Origin: an uncultured Bacteroidales bacterium
GTDB lineage: Bacteria; Bacteroidota; Bacteroidia; Bacteroidales; Paludibacteraceae
Reading direction: 5' to 3'
Assembly: GCA_902785605.1 (NCBI GenBank)
Contig: CACZZL010000021.1
Coordinates: forward strand, 1-52,994
Length of the DNA: 52,994 nucleotides
The translations under genes were made by a program, and so were the position numbers. Below are positions 14,682 through 24,477 of the stretch, in pieces; the stretch's first letter is position 1; each line of letters opens with the position of its first letter. The notes beneath the pieces were generated by a model. It searched no databases and had not been told where the DNA came from. It was given only the letters and a program-made list of their open reading frames with translations.

Positions 14682-16283
14682 ATGACTAAGAAATACGATT
14701 TTTTGATTATCGGCGGCGGAGTAGCCGGTATGAGTTTTGCGCTGAAAGTGGCGCGCATGGAGAAGTACCGCATCGCGTTGTGCTGTAAGACGACGCTCGA
14801 GGAAGCGAACACAGCCAAGGCACAAGGCGGCATCGCGTCCGTAACCAATCTGTTAGTGGACGATTTTGAGAAACATATCCACGATACGATGGTAGCGGGT
14901 GACTGGTTGAGTGACCCTGCCGCAGTGGAACAGGTGGTTAAGAACGCCCCGAAGGGAATCGAAGAACTGGTGCAGTGGGGTGTTAACTTCGACAAGAAAG
15001 AGGATGGCACGTATGACCTGCACCGCGAAGGCGGACACTCGCAGTTCCGAATTCTGCACCATGCGGACGACACGGGATTTGAGATCCAACGCGGTCTGAT
15101 GGCTGCGGTGCGCAACAACCCCTATATCGAAGTGCTGGAGAATCACTTCGCCGTAGAGATCATCACGCAGCATCATCTGGGTGTCCGGGTAACCCGTCGC
15201 ACCCCCGATATTGAGTGCTACGGTGCGTATATCCTCAACCCCGAGACGCAGAAGATAGACACCTACCTGAGCCGTATCACGCTCATGGCAACCGGTGGAA
15301 CAGGCGCTGTCTATGCGACAACGACCAACCCCGAGATTGCGACCGGTGACGGCATTGCGATGGTCTATCGTGCCAAGGGTGCGGTGAAGGATATGGAGTT
15401 CGTCCAGTTCCACCCGACGAGTCTGTTCAACCCTGCCGAGACCCATCCCGCTTACCTCATCACCGAGGCGATGCGCGGTTACGGCGGTATTCTGAGACTG
15501 CCGAACGGCGAGGAGTTCATGCAGAAGTACGACCCGCGTCTGAGCCTCGCTCCGCGGGACATCGTGGCACGTGCCATCGATAACGAGATGAAGATTCACG
15601 CCATCGATCATGTGTGCCTCGATGTGACGCACAAGGATCCCGAAGAGACCAAACATCATTTCCCCAATATCTACGCCAAGTGCCTGAGTATCGGCATTGA
15701 TATCACGAAGGAGTACATCCCCGTGGCACCGTGTGCGCACTATATGTGCGGCGGTATCAAGGTGGACCTGGACGGTCAGTCGTCTATCAAACGTCTGTAC
15801 GCGGTCGGTGAGTGCTCGTGCACAGGTCTGCACGGCGGTAACCGGTTGGCCTCGAACTCGCTCATCGAAGCCGTTGTCTATGCGGATGCGGCTGCCAAGC
15901 ACAGCTTGAGTGTGATCGAACAATACGATTTCAACGACCGCATCCCCGCTTGGAACGACGAGGGAACGCTCAGCAACGAGGAGCGTGTGCTGATTGCGCA
16001 AGACGTCAAAGAGGTGGGACAGATCATGTCCACGTATGTGGGAATCGTTCGTTCGGACCTGCGTCTGAGACGCGCCTGGGAACGCCTCGACCTGCTCTAC
16101 GAAGAGACCGAGGACTTGTTCAAACGCGTCAAGGCGGACAAGGAGATCTGTGAGTTGCGTAACATGATCAACGTCGGTTACCTGATCACCCGCCAAGCGA
16201 TGGAGCGTAAGGAGAGTCGCGGTCTGCACTACACAATTGACTACCCGCGCACGGATAACAACCACCCGCAGGAGGTGTGGTAA
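14682..16283 (+). CDS. nadB: L-aspartate oxidase
   Basis: A 533-residue flavoenzyme that oxidises L-aspartate to iminoaspartate in NAD synthesis. The FAD-binding GGGVAGMSFALKVA motif is at residues 11-24. The family blocks HREGGHSQFRILHHADDTG, FVQFHPTSLFN, APCAHYMCGGIKVD and GLHGGNRLASNSLIEAVV are present, followed by the helical C-terminal domain. It resembles fumarate reductase flavoproteins, but the family-typical HSQFRIL stretch and length favour NadB. It starts 6 bases after comF. No nadA or nadC is in the window. Confidence 0.92.
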   Translation: MTKKYDFLIIGGGVAGMSFALKVARMEKYRIALCCKTTLEEANTAKAQGGIASVTNLLVDDFEKHIHDTMVAGDWLSDPAAVEQVVKNAPKGIEELVQWGVNFDKKEDGTYDLHREGGHSQFRILHHADDTGFEIQRGLMAAVRNNPYIEVLENHFAVEIITQHHLGVRVTRRTPDIECYGAYILNPETQKIDTYLSRITLMATGGTGAVYATTTNPEIATGDGIAMVYRAKGAVKDMEFVQFHPTSLFNPAETHPAYLITEAMRGYGGILRLPNGEEFMQKYDPRLSLAPRDIVARAIDNEMKIHAIDHVCLDVTHKDPEETKHHFPNIYAKCLSIGIDITKEYIPVAPCAHYMCGGIKVDLDGQSSIKRLYAVGECSCTGLHGGNRLASNSLIEAVVYADAAAKHSLSVIEQYDFNDRIPAWNDEGTLSNEERVLIAQDVKEVGQIMSTYVGIVRSDLRLRRAWERLDLLYEETEDLFKRVKADKEICELRNMINVGYLITRQAMERKESRGLHYTIDYPRTDNNHPQEVW

Positions 16284-16316
16284 TGGCTAATGGTTAAAGG
16301 CTAATGGCTAAAGGGA
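16283..16316. repeat. short-period repeat at nadB/nlpC junction supplying a start codon
   Basis: AATGGCTAATGGTTAAAGGC continues with TAATGGCTAAAGG, a roughly 7-base pattern. The ATG of the NlpC/P60 gene is one of its units. Confidence 0.6.
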
Positions 16317-17110
16317 TTTCATTACATAGTGTCGTTCCTATGCGCGCAGAGGCACGTGAAGGGGCGGAGCAGAACACGCAGATGCTGTTCGGCGAACTGT
16401 GCGAGGTGTTGGAAGAAATGCCTCGTTGGAAACGTATCCGCTTGGAATCCGACGGACAGGAAGGCTGGGCAGATGCGAAGATGATCAGCCCGATGACGGA
16501 TGAAGAGTACGAGGCGTATAAGAAGAGCTATGACAAGGCTGCGATGGTAGCCATGCCGATGGCCTATGCGCTGAGTGCGAACAACGGTCAGACCATCCCC
16601 TTGACGGCAGGCACCCGTCTGCCGAACTACGCGGACGGACAGTTCGAAGTGCTCGGGGTACGTTTTCGTATCGACCCCGGTATGGTCATCACCCAACCGC
16701 TGGAACTGAACGAGCAGAACCTGCTGCAAGCCGTTCGATTCTTCCTGAACGTACCTTACCTGTGGGGCGGTAAGAACGCCATGGGTATGGACTGCTCGGG
16801 GTTTGTGCAAGTGGTCATGAGCCTGTTCGGCCAACAACTGTTGCGTAATGCGTCCGAGCAAGCTACGCAAGGTACCGCTGTAGCAAGTCTGCAAGAGGCC
16901 AAAGCGGGTGACCTGGCATTCTTCGATCATTATAAGCAAGGGGAACAGCACCCCGCTAAAATAACACACGTAGGTATCGTCATTGACCCTACGCGTATTG
17001 TGCATTGTTCCGGTCGCGTCAAAGTGGAGAAACTGGACGAGACGGGAATCTATAACATAGAGCAAGGCGGCTATTCACACCGCCTTGCATCCATTCGATC
17101 ATTTCTTTAG
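16304..17110 (+). CDS. NlpC/P60 cysteine peptidase with SH3-like N-terminus
   Basis: A 268-residue protein. The N-terminal half has SH3-like segments (HSVVPMRAEAREGAEQNTQ, LRLESDGQEGWAD-like). The C-terminal NlpC/P60 domain carries the catalytic Cys in GMDCSGFVQVV, His in KITHVGIVID and a third polar residue in IVHCSGR. Such enzymes cut the D-Glu-diamino acid bond of cell-wall peptides. No signal peptide is visible, so it may act on cytosolic recycled muropeptides. The start codon lies in a short-period repeat. The 3' end overlaps the converging ompA-like gene by 12 bases. Confidence 0.88.
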   Translation: MAKGISLHSVVPMRAEAREGAEQNTQMLFGELCEVLEEMPRWKRIRLESDGQEGWADAKMISPMTDEEYEAYKKSYDKAAMVAMPMAYALSANNGQTIPLTAGTRLPNYADGQFEVLGVRFRIDPGMVITQPLELNEQNLLQAVRFFLNVPYLWGGKNAMGMDCSGFVQVVMSLFGQQLLRNASEQATQGTAVASLQEAKAGDLAFFDHYKQGEQHPAKITHVGIVIDPTRIVHCSGRVKVEKLDETGIYNIEQGGYSHRLASIRSFL

Positions 17111-19069
17111 AAGTTGTTGTTTGAGCTTCTTCGCTTCTTCCAACTTCTGCGCCTTATCCATTCCCGGACATCTCTCATCGAGGTTCGGAATGATGATCTC
17201 CAGGCCGACCGGTAAGTTACTCGGGTCGGCTATTTTGTCCATGTTCGCCTCGTAGATGAAGATCCAGAACTCAACCTCGTTGTAGTGACGACGGGCGATC
17301 TGAGCCAGACGTGAACCCGGACGTACTACCTCTTTGATGGTGTTGGTAACCGTTGTGGAAACGACACGAGCAGGCTCCTTAGCGGGCTGTTCCGATACCG
17401 CTTTCACTTCCTTCTCTGCCACCGGTGCGTTGTAAACCGGTACGATCTCCACGCGACGGTCTTTGCTCAACTGGTGAGGACCTTTGTTGTAGCGATACGG
17501 CACATCGGCACCGAGGCTGCGGATGATCATCTGGTCATCGCGTACACCCAGTTTGCGCAGTTTGTCTGCTACGGCCTGTGCACGGCGGAGAGCCAGGCGT
17601 TTGTTGTAATCGGGTTTACCCAACTTACAAGCATGACCGTTGACATAGATCTGCTGATGCGGATGTTTGCGCATCATAGCGGCGATGCGGTCGAGGATAT
17701 CGGCCGGCTCCAGAATAGGAATAGCCTTGTCGAGGTCGAAATAGATGATCGCGCTCTCCAGCTCATCCTCCAGTTGCTGAGCTACGGTGTCCACCTGAAC
17801 GATGGTCTTCTGTACCTCGCGGTAGATGATGACGGTGTCGTGGATGTTACAGAACTCTTTGCACAGATCGATATCGTTCTCTTGTGCAAGACGTTTGATC
17901 TCCTCGATCGCTTTCTCACGCGGGTTCTCTTCTTCTACCGGAACCTCTACGAGTGTATCGGGCTCTTGCTCTGCCTGTTTCTCCAGTTCGCGCAGCTGTC
18001 TCTCCAACTCTTCCTGCTCACGTTGTGCCTTGCGGATCGAGTCGCGCTCCGCCTTGCGGATACGTCTCATCTCCTTGTCGTATTCGCGTTTTGCTTTCTC
18101 CTTGCTGGCATTGACATGCACGGTGAACTTGATTCCGGCAGCCCAGGGATGGAGCGACTCCACCTCGTTGGAGCGGAGCACACCGTCGTACGAAGCGGTG
18201 TACGGCATCGGGTACTCGCCGGCCATGGAGCCGTCGTAGAATCCGAGTTGCTGGGTGCCATGGGTGCCCATCACGTCGTTGAAGTAATACGTACCGAATG
18301 CCGAGATGGCGAGGTCGACCCGTTTGTGCACCTGAATGAGCATACCGAGTTCAAGGTGCGCTGCGTAGTTGAGCATTCGCAGGGACGGACCCGAAGCTTT
18401 GGAACCGATACCCAGTGTACCGGCTCTACCCGGAACATTCACGTCCTCAATCACCGTCGGTACATCTTCCATGAGCAGGTCGAAGTACTCGTAGTACACC
18501 TTGTTCTCAAAGTATCCGCCTGTCGGCATGTTGTAACGTGCTGCAACAGGGATACCCAACTTAACACCTGCTGTTCCGATGAAACCGAGGCGACCCGGGC
18601 GTGCACGGAACTTAAGGGCCAGCGGGATCTCTACCATGTAGATGTTCTGACTCTCGCTCATGTTATACGGCGTCGAGGTCATGGTGTACAAGCACCAAGG
18701 CTGGGTTCCGTACTTATCATAGGTCGTCTGTGTCCACGGTTTGTCGAATACGGTCTTGCTGGCATAGGATGCGAACTCTGCACCGGTTCCGATACCCATC
18801 CACGGAAGGAAGTAGTAGTTGATACCGATGCCTGCGTTCCATGCCGGGAAGCTGACGCGGTTAGACGATACGGCGGGTTGGAAGGACGAACCGAGTTGCT
18901 TGAACATGAATTCGCTCACACCCAGACTACCGCCGAACTCGAAGTTCCAGCCGGTAGCGATGTTGGGCTCTTGGTTACTCTTCTCAATCACCGAATCCGG
19001 ATACTGTGTCGCTGCTGATAGCGAGGTAGCTACTGCAAGAATTGCTGCTAAAAACATAGTCTTTCTCAT
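17099..19069 (-). CDS. OmpA-family outer-membrane protein with C-terminal LysM-like domain
   Basis: A 656-residue exported protein with a signal peptide (residues 1-20, MRKTMFLAAILAVATSLSAA). About 300 residues of beta-barrel-like sequence are followed by a charged coiled-coil linker (KREYDKEMRRIRKAERDS). An OmpA peptidoglycan-binding domain follows (IIYFDLDKAIPILEPADILDRIA, NKRLALRRAQAVADKLRKLGV, DRRVEIVP), then a LysM-like tail (VVRPGSRLAQIARRHYNEVEFWIFIYEAN). It would tie the outer membrane to the cell wall. It is cotranscribed with the T9SS cargo gene 14 bases upstream; the ATG at 19069 fits the signal peptide. Confidence 0.87.
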   Translation of the reverse strand: MRKTMFLAAILAVATSLSAATQYPDSVIEKSNQEPNIATGWNFEFGGSLGVSEFMFKQLGSSFQPAVSSNRVSFPAWNAGIGINYYFLPWMGIGTGAEFASYASKTVFDKPWTQTTYDKYGTQPWCLYTMTSTPYNMSESQNIYMVEIPLALKFRARPGRLGFIGTAGVKLGIPVAARYNMPTGGYFENKVYYEYFDLLMEDVPTVIEDVNVPGRAGTLGIGSKASGPSLRMLNYAAHLELGMLIQVHKRVDLAISAFGTYYFNDVMGTHGTQQLGFYDGSMAGEYPMPYTASYDGVLRSNEVESLHPWAAGIKFTVHVNASKEKAKREYDKEMRRIRKAERDSIRKAQREQEELERQLRELEKQAEQEPDTLVEVPVEEENPREKAIEEIKRLAQENDIDLCKEFCNIHDTVIIYREVQKTIVQVDTVAQQLEDELESAIIYFDLDKAIPILEPADILDRIAAMMRKHPHQQIYVNGHACKLGKPDYNKRLALRRAQAVADKLRKLGVRDDQMIIRSLGADVPYRYNKGPHQLSKDRRVEIVPVYNAPVAEKEVKAVSEQPAKEPARVVSTTVTNTIKEVVRPGSRLAQIARRHYNEVEFWIFIYEANMDKIADPSNLPVGLEIIIPNLDERCPGMDKAQKLEEAKKLKQQLLKK

Positions 19070-19083
19070 ATCCTGCCCTCCTA

Positions 19084-22000
19084 TCATTTAACGATTAATT
19101 TATAGATATCCAAACCACCCTCGGCATCGCGAATCTCGACGTAGTACATACCCGGGATGCGCGGTGCGCTGACGGTTGTTTTCTCTTCCACGTTCTCCAC
19201 GCGCGTTACGCACTCGCCTGCGAACGATATAATACGCGCGTTACCCGTGCACTCAATGGTGATGTTCTCCCCTGCGTTAGCCGGAACCGGATAAACAGCG
19301 CAGCGTTGCGGAGCAGCGGCAGCACCATCGGCCGGCAGCGTGATATCACACGTACGGTAAGTCTTATCCTTGGTGTCCTTGAGCATGCAGTAGAACACAC
19401 CGTTGAGGATCGCACCGTTCTCGTGGTAGTACTGTCCGGTCATACCCTCTTGCGGGATACCGTTCTTGTACCACTGGTAGGAGACGAACTCCAACTTCTC
19501 GGTTGTCTCAGGCAGGGCACCGTTCTCGGGGTTGTTGTCCACGAATACGACGCGGTCGTACTTGCTGTACAGGTATCCGCCCAGACTCGGGTAGAGACGC
19601 AACTGACGACTCGAACTGAAACAGGTGCTCTCGCCGCTGTTCGCGGAGTAACCGATCTGAACCATGAGGTACAGGTCGCCTGTTCCGAGGCTCGGCATGT
19701 TGTCGAACTGGATCATACCCGGAGTGGTGATGACGCCTGTCGTATCGGCTTTGCCCATGTACGCCTTCAGGTCATCCGAATAACGGATGTAGAAGAAATT
19801 GGACGGGATAGCCGGATCATCGTTGTAGTAAACAGCCATTGTACCGGTCGTTTGGCACCAGCTCACATAATCCTCGTTGAACGTGAAGTTCGGACGCTGA
19901 GCGACTACGACAGTGAAGGTCGTGTCCTTCGCACAGCGGTTGGTCCAGGTGTCGCTGACTGTTCTGGAGTCACCGTCGTTGTAGAACTTGAGCTCTGTGC
20001 CGTCAATCCACTTGAACGAATACGGCAGTTCGGATTCGCAAACGGTGAAAGTAACCTGCTCGCGGGTGTCTTGGCCGAAGTACTGGGTAGCAGTTCCGGT
20101 CGAACGCTGCCAATCGCAACCCGGGTTACGTACCTCGCGGTAGAACGTCATGATCTTACCGTTCACATCGCCGAGGCGAACCTGATAGGTAAGCGATGCG
20201 CTGTTACCTACCACTTTGTCACTGCTGCCGTTGCTGCAGATCCAGCGGTACTGGATGCCATTGTCACCGGTCGCGGCCGTTACTTCTGCCACATTGATGG
20301 TGATGATCGTCGAGTTGGTTGCATCGTACGGAGCACAATAGTCATCCATTGCACCGTCGGTGATAGCACCCGGATTGAGGGTTGCCATGATATGAATCGT
20401 GCGTTGGTTCCTGCTAACGGTCCATTTGGTGAAGCGGGTGTTGTCCCATGCCTTACGAACGAAGGTGTAGTCCTTACCTGCCTGGAGGTTCAGGTTACCC
20501 AGCGACAGGTTCTGACCCGTGGCACCGGGGATAGCGGTGCTGTCTGAGCCGTTGACCAAATACCATTGGTAACTGTAGCCCTTGTTGGTGATACCACCTG
20601 TGGCTTTGGTCGCGGTGATGGCAAACGCCTTGGCATCCTCTACGGTACAGAACGTCGTGTCGGTGGCGGGGGTGATCTCTCCTGCATCTAACGGTGCGAA
20701 CGCACGTACAGTGTAAGTGCCCAGTTCCGAAAGCATAAAGTTCGGCGTGTAGCAGACTTCATCCATTGTTCCGCGGGTGAACACGTAGGTACCCGGAACA
20801 AAGATGGGGTAGTTGACCAGATTAATGGCGGTCGGGGAAGCCGATATAGCGGTGTCGTTGTTCACCATCCACCAATAAACGATCTGTCCATGACCACCGG
20901 TTGAGAGCGTCTTGCTGGAACCGTTCGCATAGTAAGGCGGGTTGTCCAGAATGACGGTATCGATAGCTGTGACGATGGTACCGGGAACGAACTGCTCATA
21001 TACTACGTACTCTATGCCGCTCTCGTTCTCTACCCAAGCGCTGACACATCCGTTGTCCTTGACGAAGCTGCGGATGATATAGTGTCCCGGGTGGGAGAGG
21101 TCGATCATCGCATTGGCGTACCAGGAACGGTAAGTAGCGGAGTTGGCATCGACAAGCAGCGTATCCAGAATGGTCGTATCGGAAGTGTTGTCATTGATCA
21201 CATAGCGTTCTACCAGATACGTGTAGTCGCCGTTTTCTCCCAGCCATCCGCGGGACGCTTCGGTCATCTCGGAGTAGGTGCTCAGGCGGGCATTGTGCTC
21301 ACCGTCGTAGCAGAATCCGAGCAACACTTCTCTTTGGTCCGTTTCCGGGTCGTACGAGATGAGCGTACCTGCAAGCAGGTCGTCCATACGACGCGGACGC
21401 ATATAAACAACGTGGAGCTCATTGCCCAGTGTCTTGTCTACCAGCACATCGGTCTCCGAGCACGGACGGGTTACATCCACCTGGCTGCCGCTGATGGCAA
21501 TCCAACGGGTGGCACTCTGGTCCTCGCAGGTCCAGGTGATCGCACCGTTCATCGTGCTGACGGTGAAGTCGAGCGTGAGGTCGTTGGCGTGGTTAACCGG
21601 GTTGATCTCATCTGCCTCAATCAGCATCGGAGCTGCCGAGAGGAGCGCTGCATCGGTGTTGGCGAAAGCGCTCAGAACCGGATAGCGGTCGTTCGCACGA
21701 GACCAAACAGCCACGCCGCTGTACAGGCTATACATCATCTGCGTGTCATCGATCGGCGTCTGCGGGTCGTTCTTGATTCCCGACTGCTGGTAGTAGAGCT
21801 TACGGTCGAAGTAACAGTTGTTGTACGTACCACTGTTGTCCTTGCCGACGAGCGCATTACCGTTCTTGGCATAACCGGTGTTGAACACGCGGGTGAGTGT
21901 GCCGTTGTTATTACGGCCTACAATGCCACCGATGGTGTCGTTGGCGTTGATGATCAGACCTGCGTTGTACGCATCGGTGATCGAACCGGTTGCTGTTAGT

Positions 22001-22530
22001 TCTCCGACCAGACCACCGACAACATTACCTGCTGCAGCAATCTCAGCCATGGACCAGCACTGGTTGATCTGACCTGCGCACACACCTGCGATAGCACCGA
22101 TGCGACGTTTGTTCTTCGCAACGAGGTTACCGCCGCTGATACCGAGGCTGTCAATCTTGGCACTCTGAGCCACATGACCGAACAGACCGACACCGTCCGT
22201 GGCGTTGAACAGACGCAGACCCTTGATCATATGGCCTTTGCCCTTGAACGTACCCTTGAACGGCTTGGTAGCGGTTCCGATAGGTTTCCATACATGACCG
22301 TTAAGGTCGATATTGGCTTGCAGAATGATGGTGACTCCGTTGAAGTCCGTATCCTGGTCTGCAAGCCAGGCCAGCTCGTCGGCTGAGGTGACTGTATACA
22401 CAGTCGGACCGCTCATAGCCGTCTTGGTCGTACCATCCCACACCTCATATGCTTCGTTCGTAGCATATGACGCGAGTGAGTACGTGCACGCGAGCATTAG
22501 AAATAAAAAAGGAAGAAAATGTTTCTTCAT
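19084..22530 (-). CDS. large secreted protein with T9SS-type C-terminal sorting domain
   Basis: An 1148-residue protein. It has a signal peptide (1-23), then GLUG-like beta-helical repeats (about 110-240: GLFGHVAQSAKIDSLGI, IGAIAGVCAGQINQCWS, VGGLVGELTATGSI, IGGIVGRNNNG). Several Ig/PKD-like modules rich in YQWY-type strands follow. The last about 75 residues (YPVPANAGENITI to DIYKLIVK) match the type A T9SS sorting domain. It should cross the outer membrane through T9SS and be surface-attached or released; adhesion is plausible but unproven. It begins 40 bases after tRNA-Leu with no promoter of the usual form between. Confidence 0.85.
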   Translation of the reverse strand: MKKHFLPFLFLMLACTYSLASYATNEAYEVWDGTTKTAMSGPTVYTVTSADELAWLADQDTDFNGVTIILQANIDLNGHVWKPIGTATKPFKGTFKGKGHMIKGLRLFNATDGVGLFGHVAQSAKIDSLGISGGNLVAKNKRRIGAIAGVCAGQINQCWSMAEIAAAGNVVGGLVGELTATGSITDAYNAGLIINANDTIGGIVGRNNNGTLTRVFNTGYAKNGNALVGKDNSGTYNNCYFDRKLYYQQSGIKNDPQTPIDDTQMMYSLYSGVAVWSRANDRYPVLSAFANTDAALLSAAPMLIEADEINPVNHANDLTLDFTVSTMNGAITWTCEDQSATRWIAISGSQVDVTRPCSETDVLVDKTLGNELHVVYMRPRRMDDLLAGTLISYDPETDQREVLLGFCYDGEHNARLSTYSEMTEASRGWLGENGDYTYLVERYVINDNTSDTTILDTLLVDANSATYRSWYANAMIDLSHPGHYIIRSFVKDNGCVSAWVENESGIEYVVYEQFVPGTIVTAIDTVILDNPPYYANGSSKTLSTGGHGQIVYWWMVNNDTAISASPTAINLVNYPIFVPGTYVFTRGTMDEVCYTPNFMLSELGTYTVRAFAPLDAGEITPATDTTFCTVEDAKAFAITATKATGGITNKGYSYQWYLVNGSDSTAIPGATGQNLSLGNLNLQAGKDYTFVRKAWDNTRFTKWTVSRNQRTIHIMATLNPGAITDGAMDDYCAPYDATNSTIITINVAEVTAATGDNGIQYRWICSNGSSDKVVGNSASLTYQVRLGDVNGKIMTFYREVRNPGCDWQRSTGTATQYFGQDTREQVTFTVCESELPYSFKWIDGTELKFYNDGDSRTVSDTWTNRCAKDTTFTVVVAQRPNFTFNEDYVSWCQTTGTMAVYYNDDPAIPSNFFYIRYSDDLKAYMGKADTTGVITTPGMIQFDNMPSLGTGDLYLMVQIGYSANSGESTCFSSSRQLRLYPSLGGYLYSKYDRVVFVDNNPENGALPETTEKLEFVSYQWYKNGIPQEGMTGQYYHENGAILNGVFYCMLKDTKDKTYRTCDITLPADGAAAAPQRCAVYPVPANAGENITIECTGNARIISFAGECVTRVENVEEKTTVSAPRIPGMYYVEIRDAEGGLDIYKLIVK

Positions 22531-22570
22531 AAAAAAGTGGGTTAAGATATCATTGTGTTTGTTATAGTTG

Positions 22571-22656
22571 TACCGCGAGTGGGACTTGAACCCACACGCC
22601 CATCACTGGGCAAAAGATTTTAAGTCTTTCTTGTCTACCGATTCCAACATCGCGGC
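22571..22656 (-). tRNA. tRNA-Leu(UAA)
   Basis: Acceptor GCCGCGA pairs with TCGCGGT (a G-U at the end), discriminator A. Anticodon loop CTTAAAA gives TAA, with a long variable arm and T-loop TTCAAGT. Promoter at 22676-22707. The T9SS cargo gene follows on the same strand. Confidence 0.93.
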
Positions 22657-22675
22657 GGTAAAACTCAAATCGGGC

Positions 22676-22707
22676 ACAAAAGTACTGCTTTTTTTTGATA
22701 TATGCAA
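22676..22707 (-). promoter_or_regulatory. promoter of tRNA-Leu
   Basis: Minus-strand TTG (22707-22705), 20 bases ending in an A8-tract and GCAG, then TACTTTTGT (22684-22676). Confidence 0.75.
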
Positions 22708-22714
22708 GAAAAAT

Positions 22715-22746
22715 TTGCACATATCGATATTTTTTTATACTTTTGC
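22715..22746 (+). promoter_or_regulatory. promoter of lipoprotein gene 22765
   Basis: TTG at 22715, 20 bases, TACTTTTGC at 22738-22746; 18 bases before the ATG. Confidence 0.75.
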
Positions 22747-22764
22747 ACCAAATTTTAAGAAATT

Positions 22765-23247
22765 ATGACACCAAATCGAGTAAAAATTGTCCTGATTGGC
22801 ATTGTCAGCGTGCTGTTGCTAGTCTCTTGTGGAAAGCGGGAGAGCAAGTTGGAGCAGTATCAAGCCCAAAAACATGAGCGTGATTCGATCGGCTTGGCCA
22901 ATCAGGAGCAGAGTCTGCGGTTCTACCAATCGCAGTTGGACTCGTTGCTGCCGATAGCGGATTCGCTCATTGCGCAGTTTAAGTACGAGAAGAATGAGAA
23001 ATACCAGGATCACGGGTACTATGTGCAGACCGGTAGAGACGGCTTGCGGGTGCTGGTTCGGGATGACGGGCAGGAACCGATTCTCATGTACCGCAACGGC
23101 CAGCGGGTGGAAGAGCAGAGCGGGGAGACTGTGGAGCGTGCAGAGCACTTGGCGGTCGTAATGCGGGACATCAAAGAACTGGAAAAACGCATCGTGCGCA
23201 CCTCGTTCGAGATACAAAAATACCAAAAAAGACTGCAAAAAGAGTAA
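22765..23247 (+). CDS. small coiled-coil lipoprotein
   Basis: A 160-residue predicted lipoprotein of unknown function. The lipobox LVSC places the lipidated Cys at residue 22. The mature part is mostly charged helix (ESKLEQYQAQKHERDSIGLANQEQS and the C-terminal MRDIKELEKRIVRTSFEIQKYQKRL). Between them is a short beta-like segment (YYVQTGRDGLRVLVRDDGQEPILMYRNG). It has its own promoter and is followed after about 5 bases by the promoter of the next gene, so it is probably monocistronic. Confidence 0.75.
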   Translation: MTPNRVKIVLIGIVSVLLLVSCGKRESKLEQYQAQKHERDSIGLANQEQSLRFYQSQLDSLLPIADSLIAQFKYEKNEKYQDHGYYVQTGRDGLRVLVRDDGQEPILMYRNGQRVEEQSGETVERAEHLAVVMRDIKELEKRIVRTSFEIQKYQKRLQKE

Positions 23248-23252
23248 AACAC

Positions 23253-23284
23253 TTGTATATTTCAAATATTTGTAGTAACTTTGC
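23253..23284 (+). promoter_or_regulatory. promoter of SRPBCC-psd-deoC operon
   Basis: TTG at 23253, 20 bases, TAACTTTGC at 23276-23284; 22 bases before the ATG at 23307. Confidence 0.78.
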
Positions 23285-23306
23285 AGCGAAATTTAATTCG
23301 GGTACT

Positions 23307-23738
23307 ATGAGCTTAACGAAATACGAAAGCAAAATCACCTCTGCGACCTGCTCGGCGCAGCAGATTTACCGTGTGTTGAGTAACATGCAGAACCTGGATC
23401 GCGTGAAAGATCTGATACCGAAAGACAAGATTCAGGAGATGGAGATTGAACCGGATCGCGTACGGATGAAAGTGGACGGTCTGGCGCAGAAGATCACCAT
23501 CGCGATTGTGGACCGAATCGAGAACGATACGATTAAGTTCGGTGCGGAGGGCATTCCGATGGAGGCGAACTTCTGGATTCAACTCAAGGAACTCAGTCCT
23601 GTGGATACACGTATCAAACTGACCGTCAAGGCCGATATCCCGTTCATGTTCAAAGTGATGATTGAGAAGAAACTGCAGACCGGCTTGGATCAGGCTGCCG
23701 ATATGCTGGCACGTTTTCCCTACGCTCAATGGGCGTAA
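23307..23738 (+). CDS. SRPBCC-fold protein
   Basis: A 143-residue protein with the START/polyketide-cyclase-like helix-grip pattern. An N-terminal strand ESKITSATCSAQQIYRVLSNMQNLDRV is followed by alternating strands (RVRMKVDGLAQKITIAIVDRIEND, NFWIQLKELSPVDTRIKLTVKADI) and a long C-terminal helix (IEKKLQTGLDQAADMLARF). These proteins bind hydrophobic ligands. The ATG at 23307 is used because the upstream frame runs through the promoter. Its stop is directly followed by the psd start codon. Confidence 0.8.
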   Translation: MSLTKYESKITSATCSAQQIYRVLSNMQNLDRVKDLIPKDKIQEMEIEPDRVRMKVDGLAQKITIAIVDRIENDTIKFGAEGIPMEANFWIQLKELSPVDTRIKLTVKADIPFMFKVMIEKKLQTGLDQAADMLARFPYAQWA

Positions 23739-24458
23739 ATGAAACAAAATAAACAGATTATGAAAAGACCAAGAATACACAGAGAAGGCCGCGTGATGAT
23801 TTTTAGTCTCGTGCTGCTGTTGTTTATCATCAATGTTCCCATTTATATCTTCGTTCAGCCGCATTGGGTGTTCGCAGGAACATTGTTCCTCACCGCTACC
23901 TTGCTGGTGTTTGTGACCTATTTCTTCCGCAACCCTGTGCGCATACTGGAGATTGATGATCCTAACTTCATCATCGCCCCTGCTGACGGTCGCGTAGTGG
24001 TAGTTGAACCTACGGAGGAGAACGAGTATTTCCACGAGCAGAAGTTGCAGGTGTCGATCTTCATGTCGCCGTTCAACGTGCATGCCAACTGGTATCCGAT
24101 TGAGGGAACGGTGCTGGTCAGCGAGCATCAGAAAGGTCATCACAAAGGTGCATGGTTACCCAAGTCGAGCACGGAGAACGAGCGTTCGCTCGTGGTGATT
24201 GAGACGCCGTCGAAGATGCAGATTGCGGTTCGTCAGGTGGCGGGTGCTATGGCACGTCGTATTGTGACGTACGCTAAACCCGGACATGTGGCACACCGTA
24301 ACACCCACCTCGGGTTCATCAAACTGGGCTCGCGCGTCGATATGTACTTGCCGCTCAATACGGAGATGTTCGTTCAAGTGGGCGAGCACGTACGCGGAAA
24401 CGAGACCGTCATCGGACGCCTCCAGGAAGATCCGACTATCAATACCAACGAGGAATAA
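23739..24458 (+). CDS. psd: phosphatidylserine decarboxylase proenzyme
   Basis: A 239-residue membrane enzyme making phosphatidylethanolamine. Two N-terminal hydrophobic segments (about 20-65) anchor it. The family core includes YFFRNPVR, APADGRVV, IFMSPFNVHANWYP and KPGHVAHRNTHLGFIKLGSRVDMYLP. The Gly-Ser in KLGSRVD is the self-cleavage site that yields the pyruvoyl group, as in the short Psd type. The start may be at 23739 or at the second ATG (23760, MKRPRIHREGR). Between the SRPBCC gene and deoC. Confidence 0.93.
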   Translation: MKQNKQIMKRPRIHREGRVMIFSLVLLLFIINVPIYIFVQPHWVFAGTLFLTATLLVFVTYFFRNPVRILEIDDPNFIIAPADGRVVVVEPTEENEYFHEQKLQVSIFMSPFNVHANWYPIEGTVLVSEHQKGHHKGAWLPKSSTENERSLVVIETPSKMQIAVRQVAGAMARRIVTYAKPGHVAHRNTHLGFIKLGSRVDMYLPLNTEMFVQVGEHVRGNETVIGRLQEDPTINTNEE

Positions 24459-24477
24459 ATCAAAAAACCTATATATC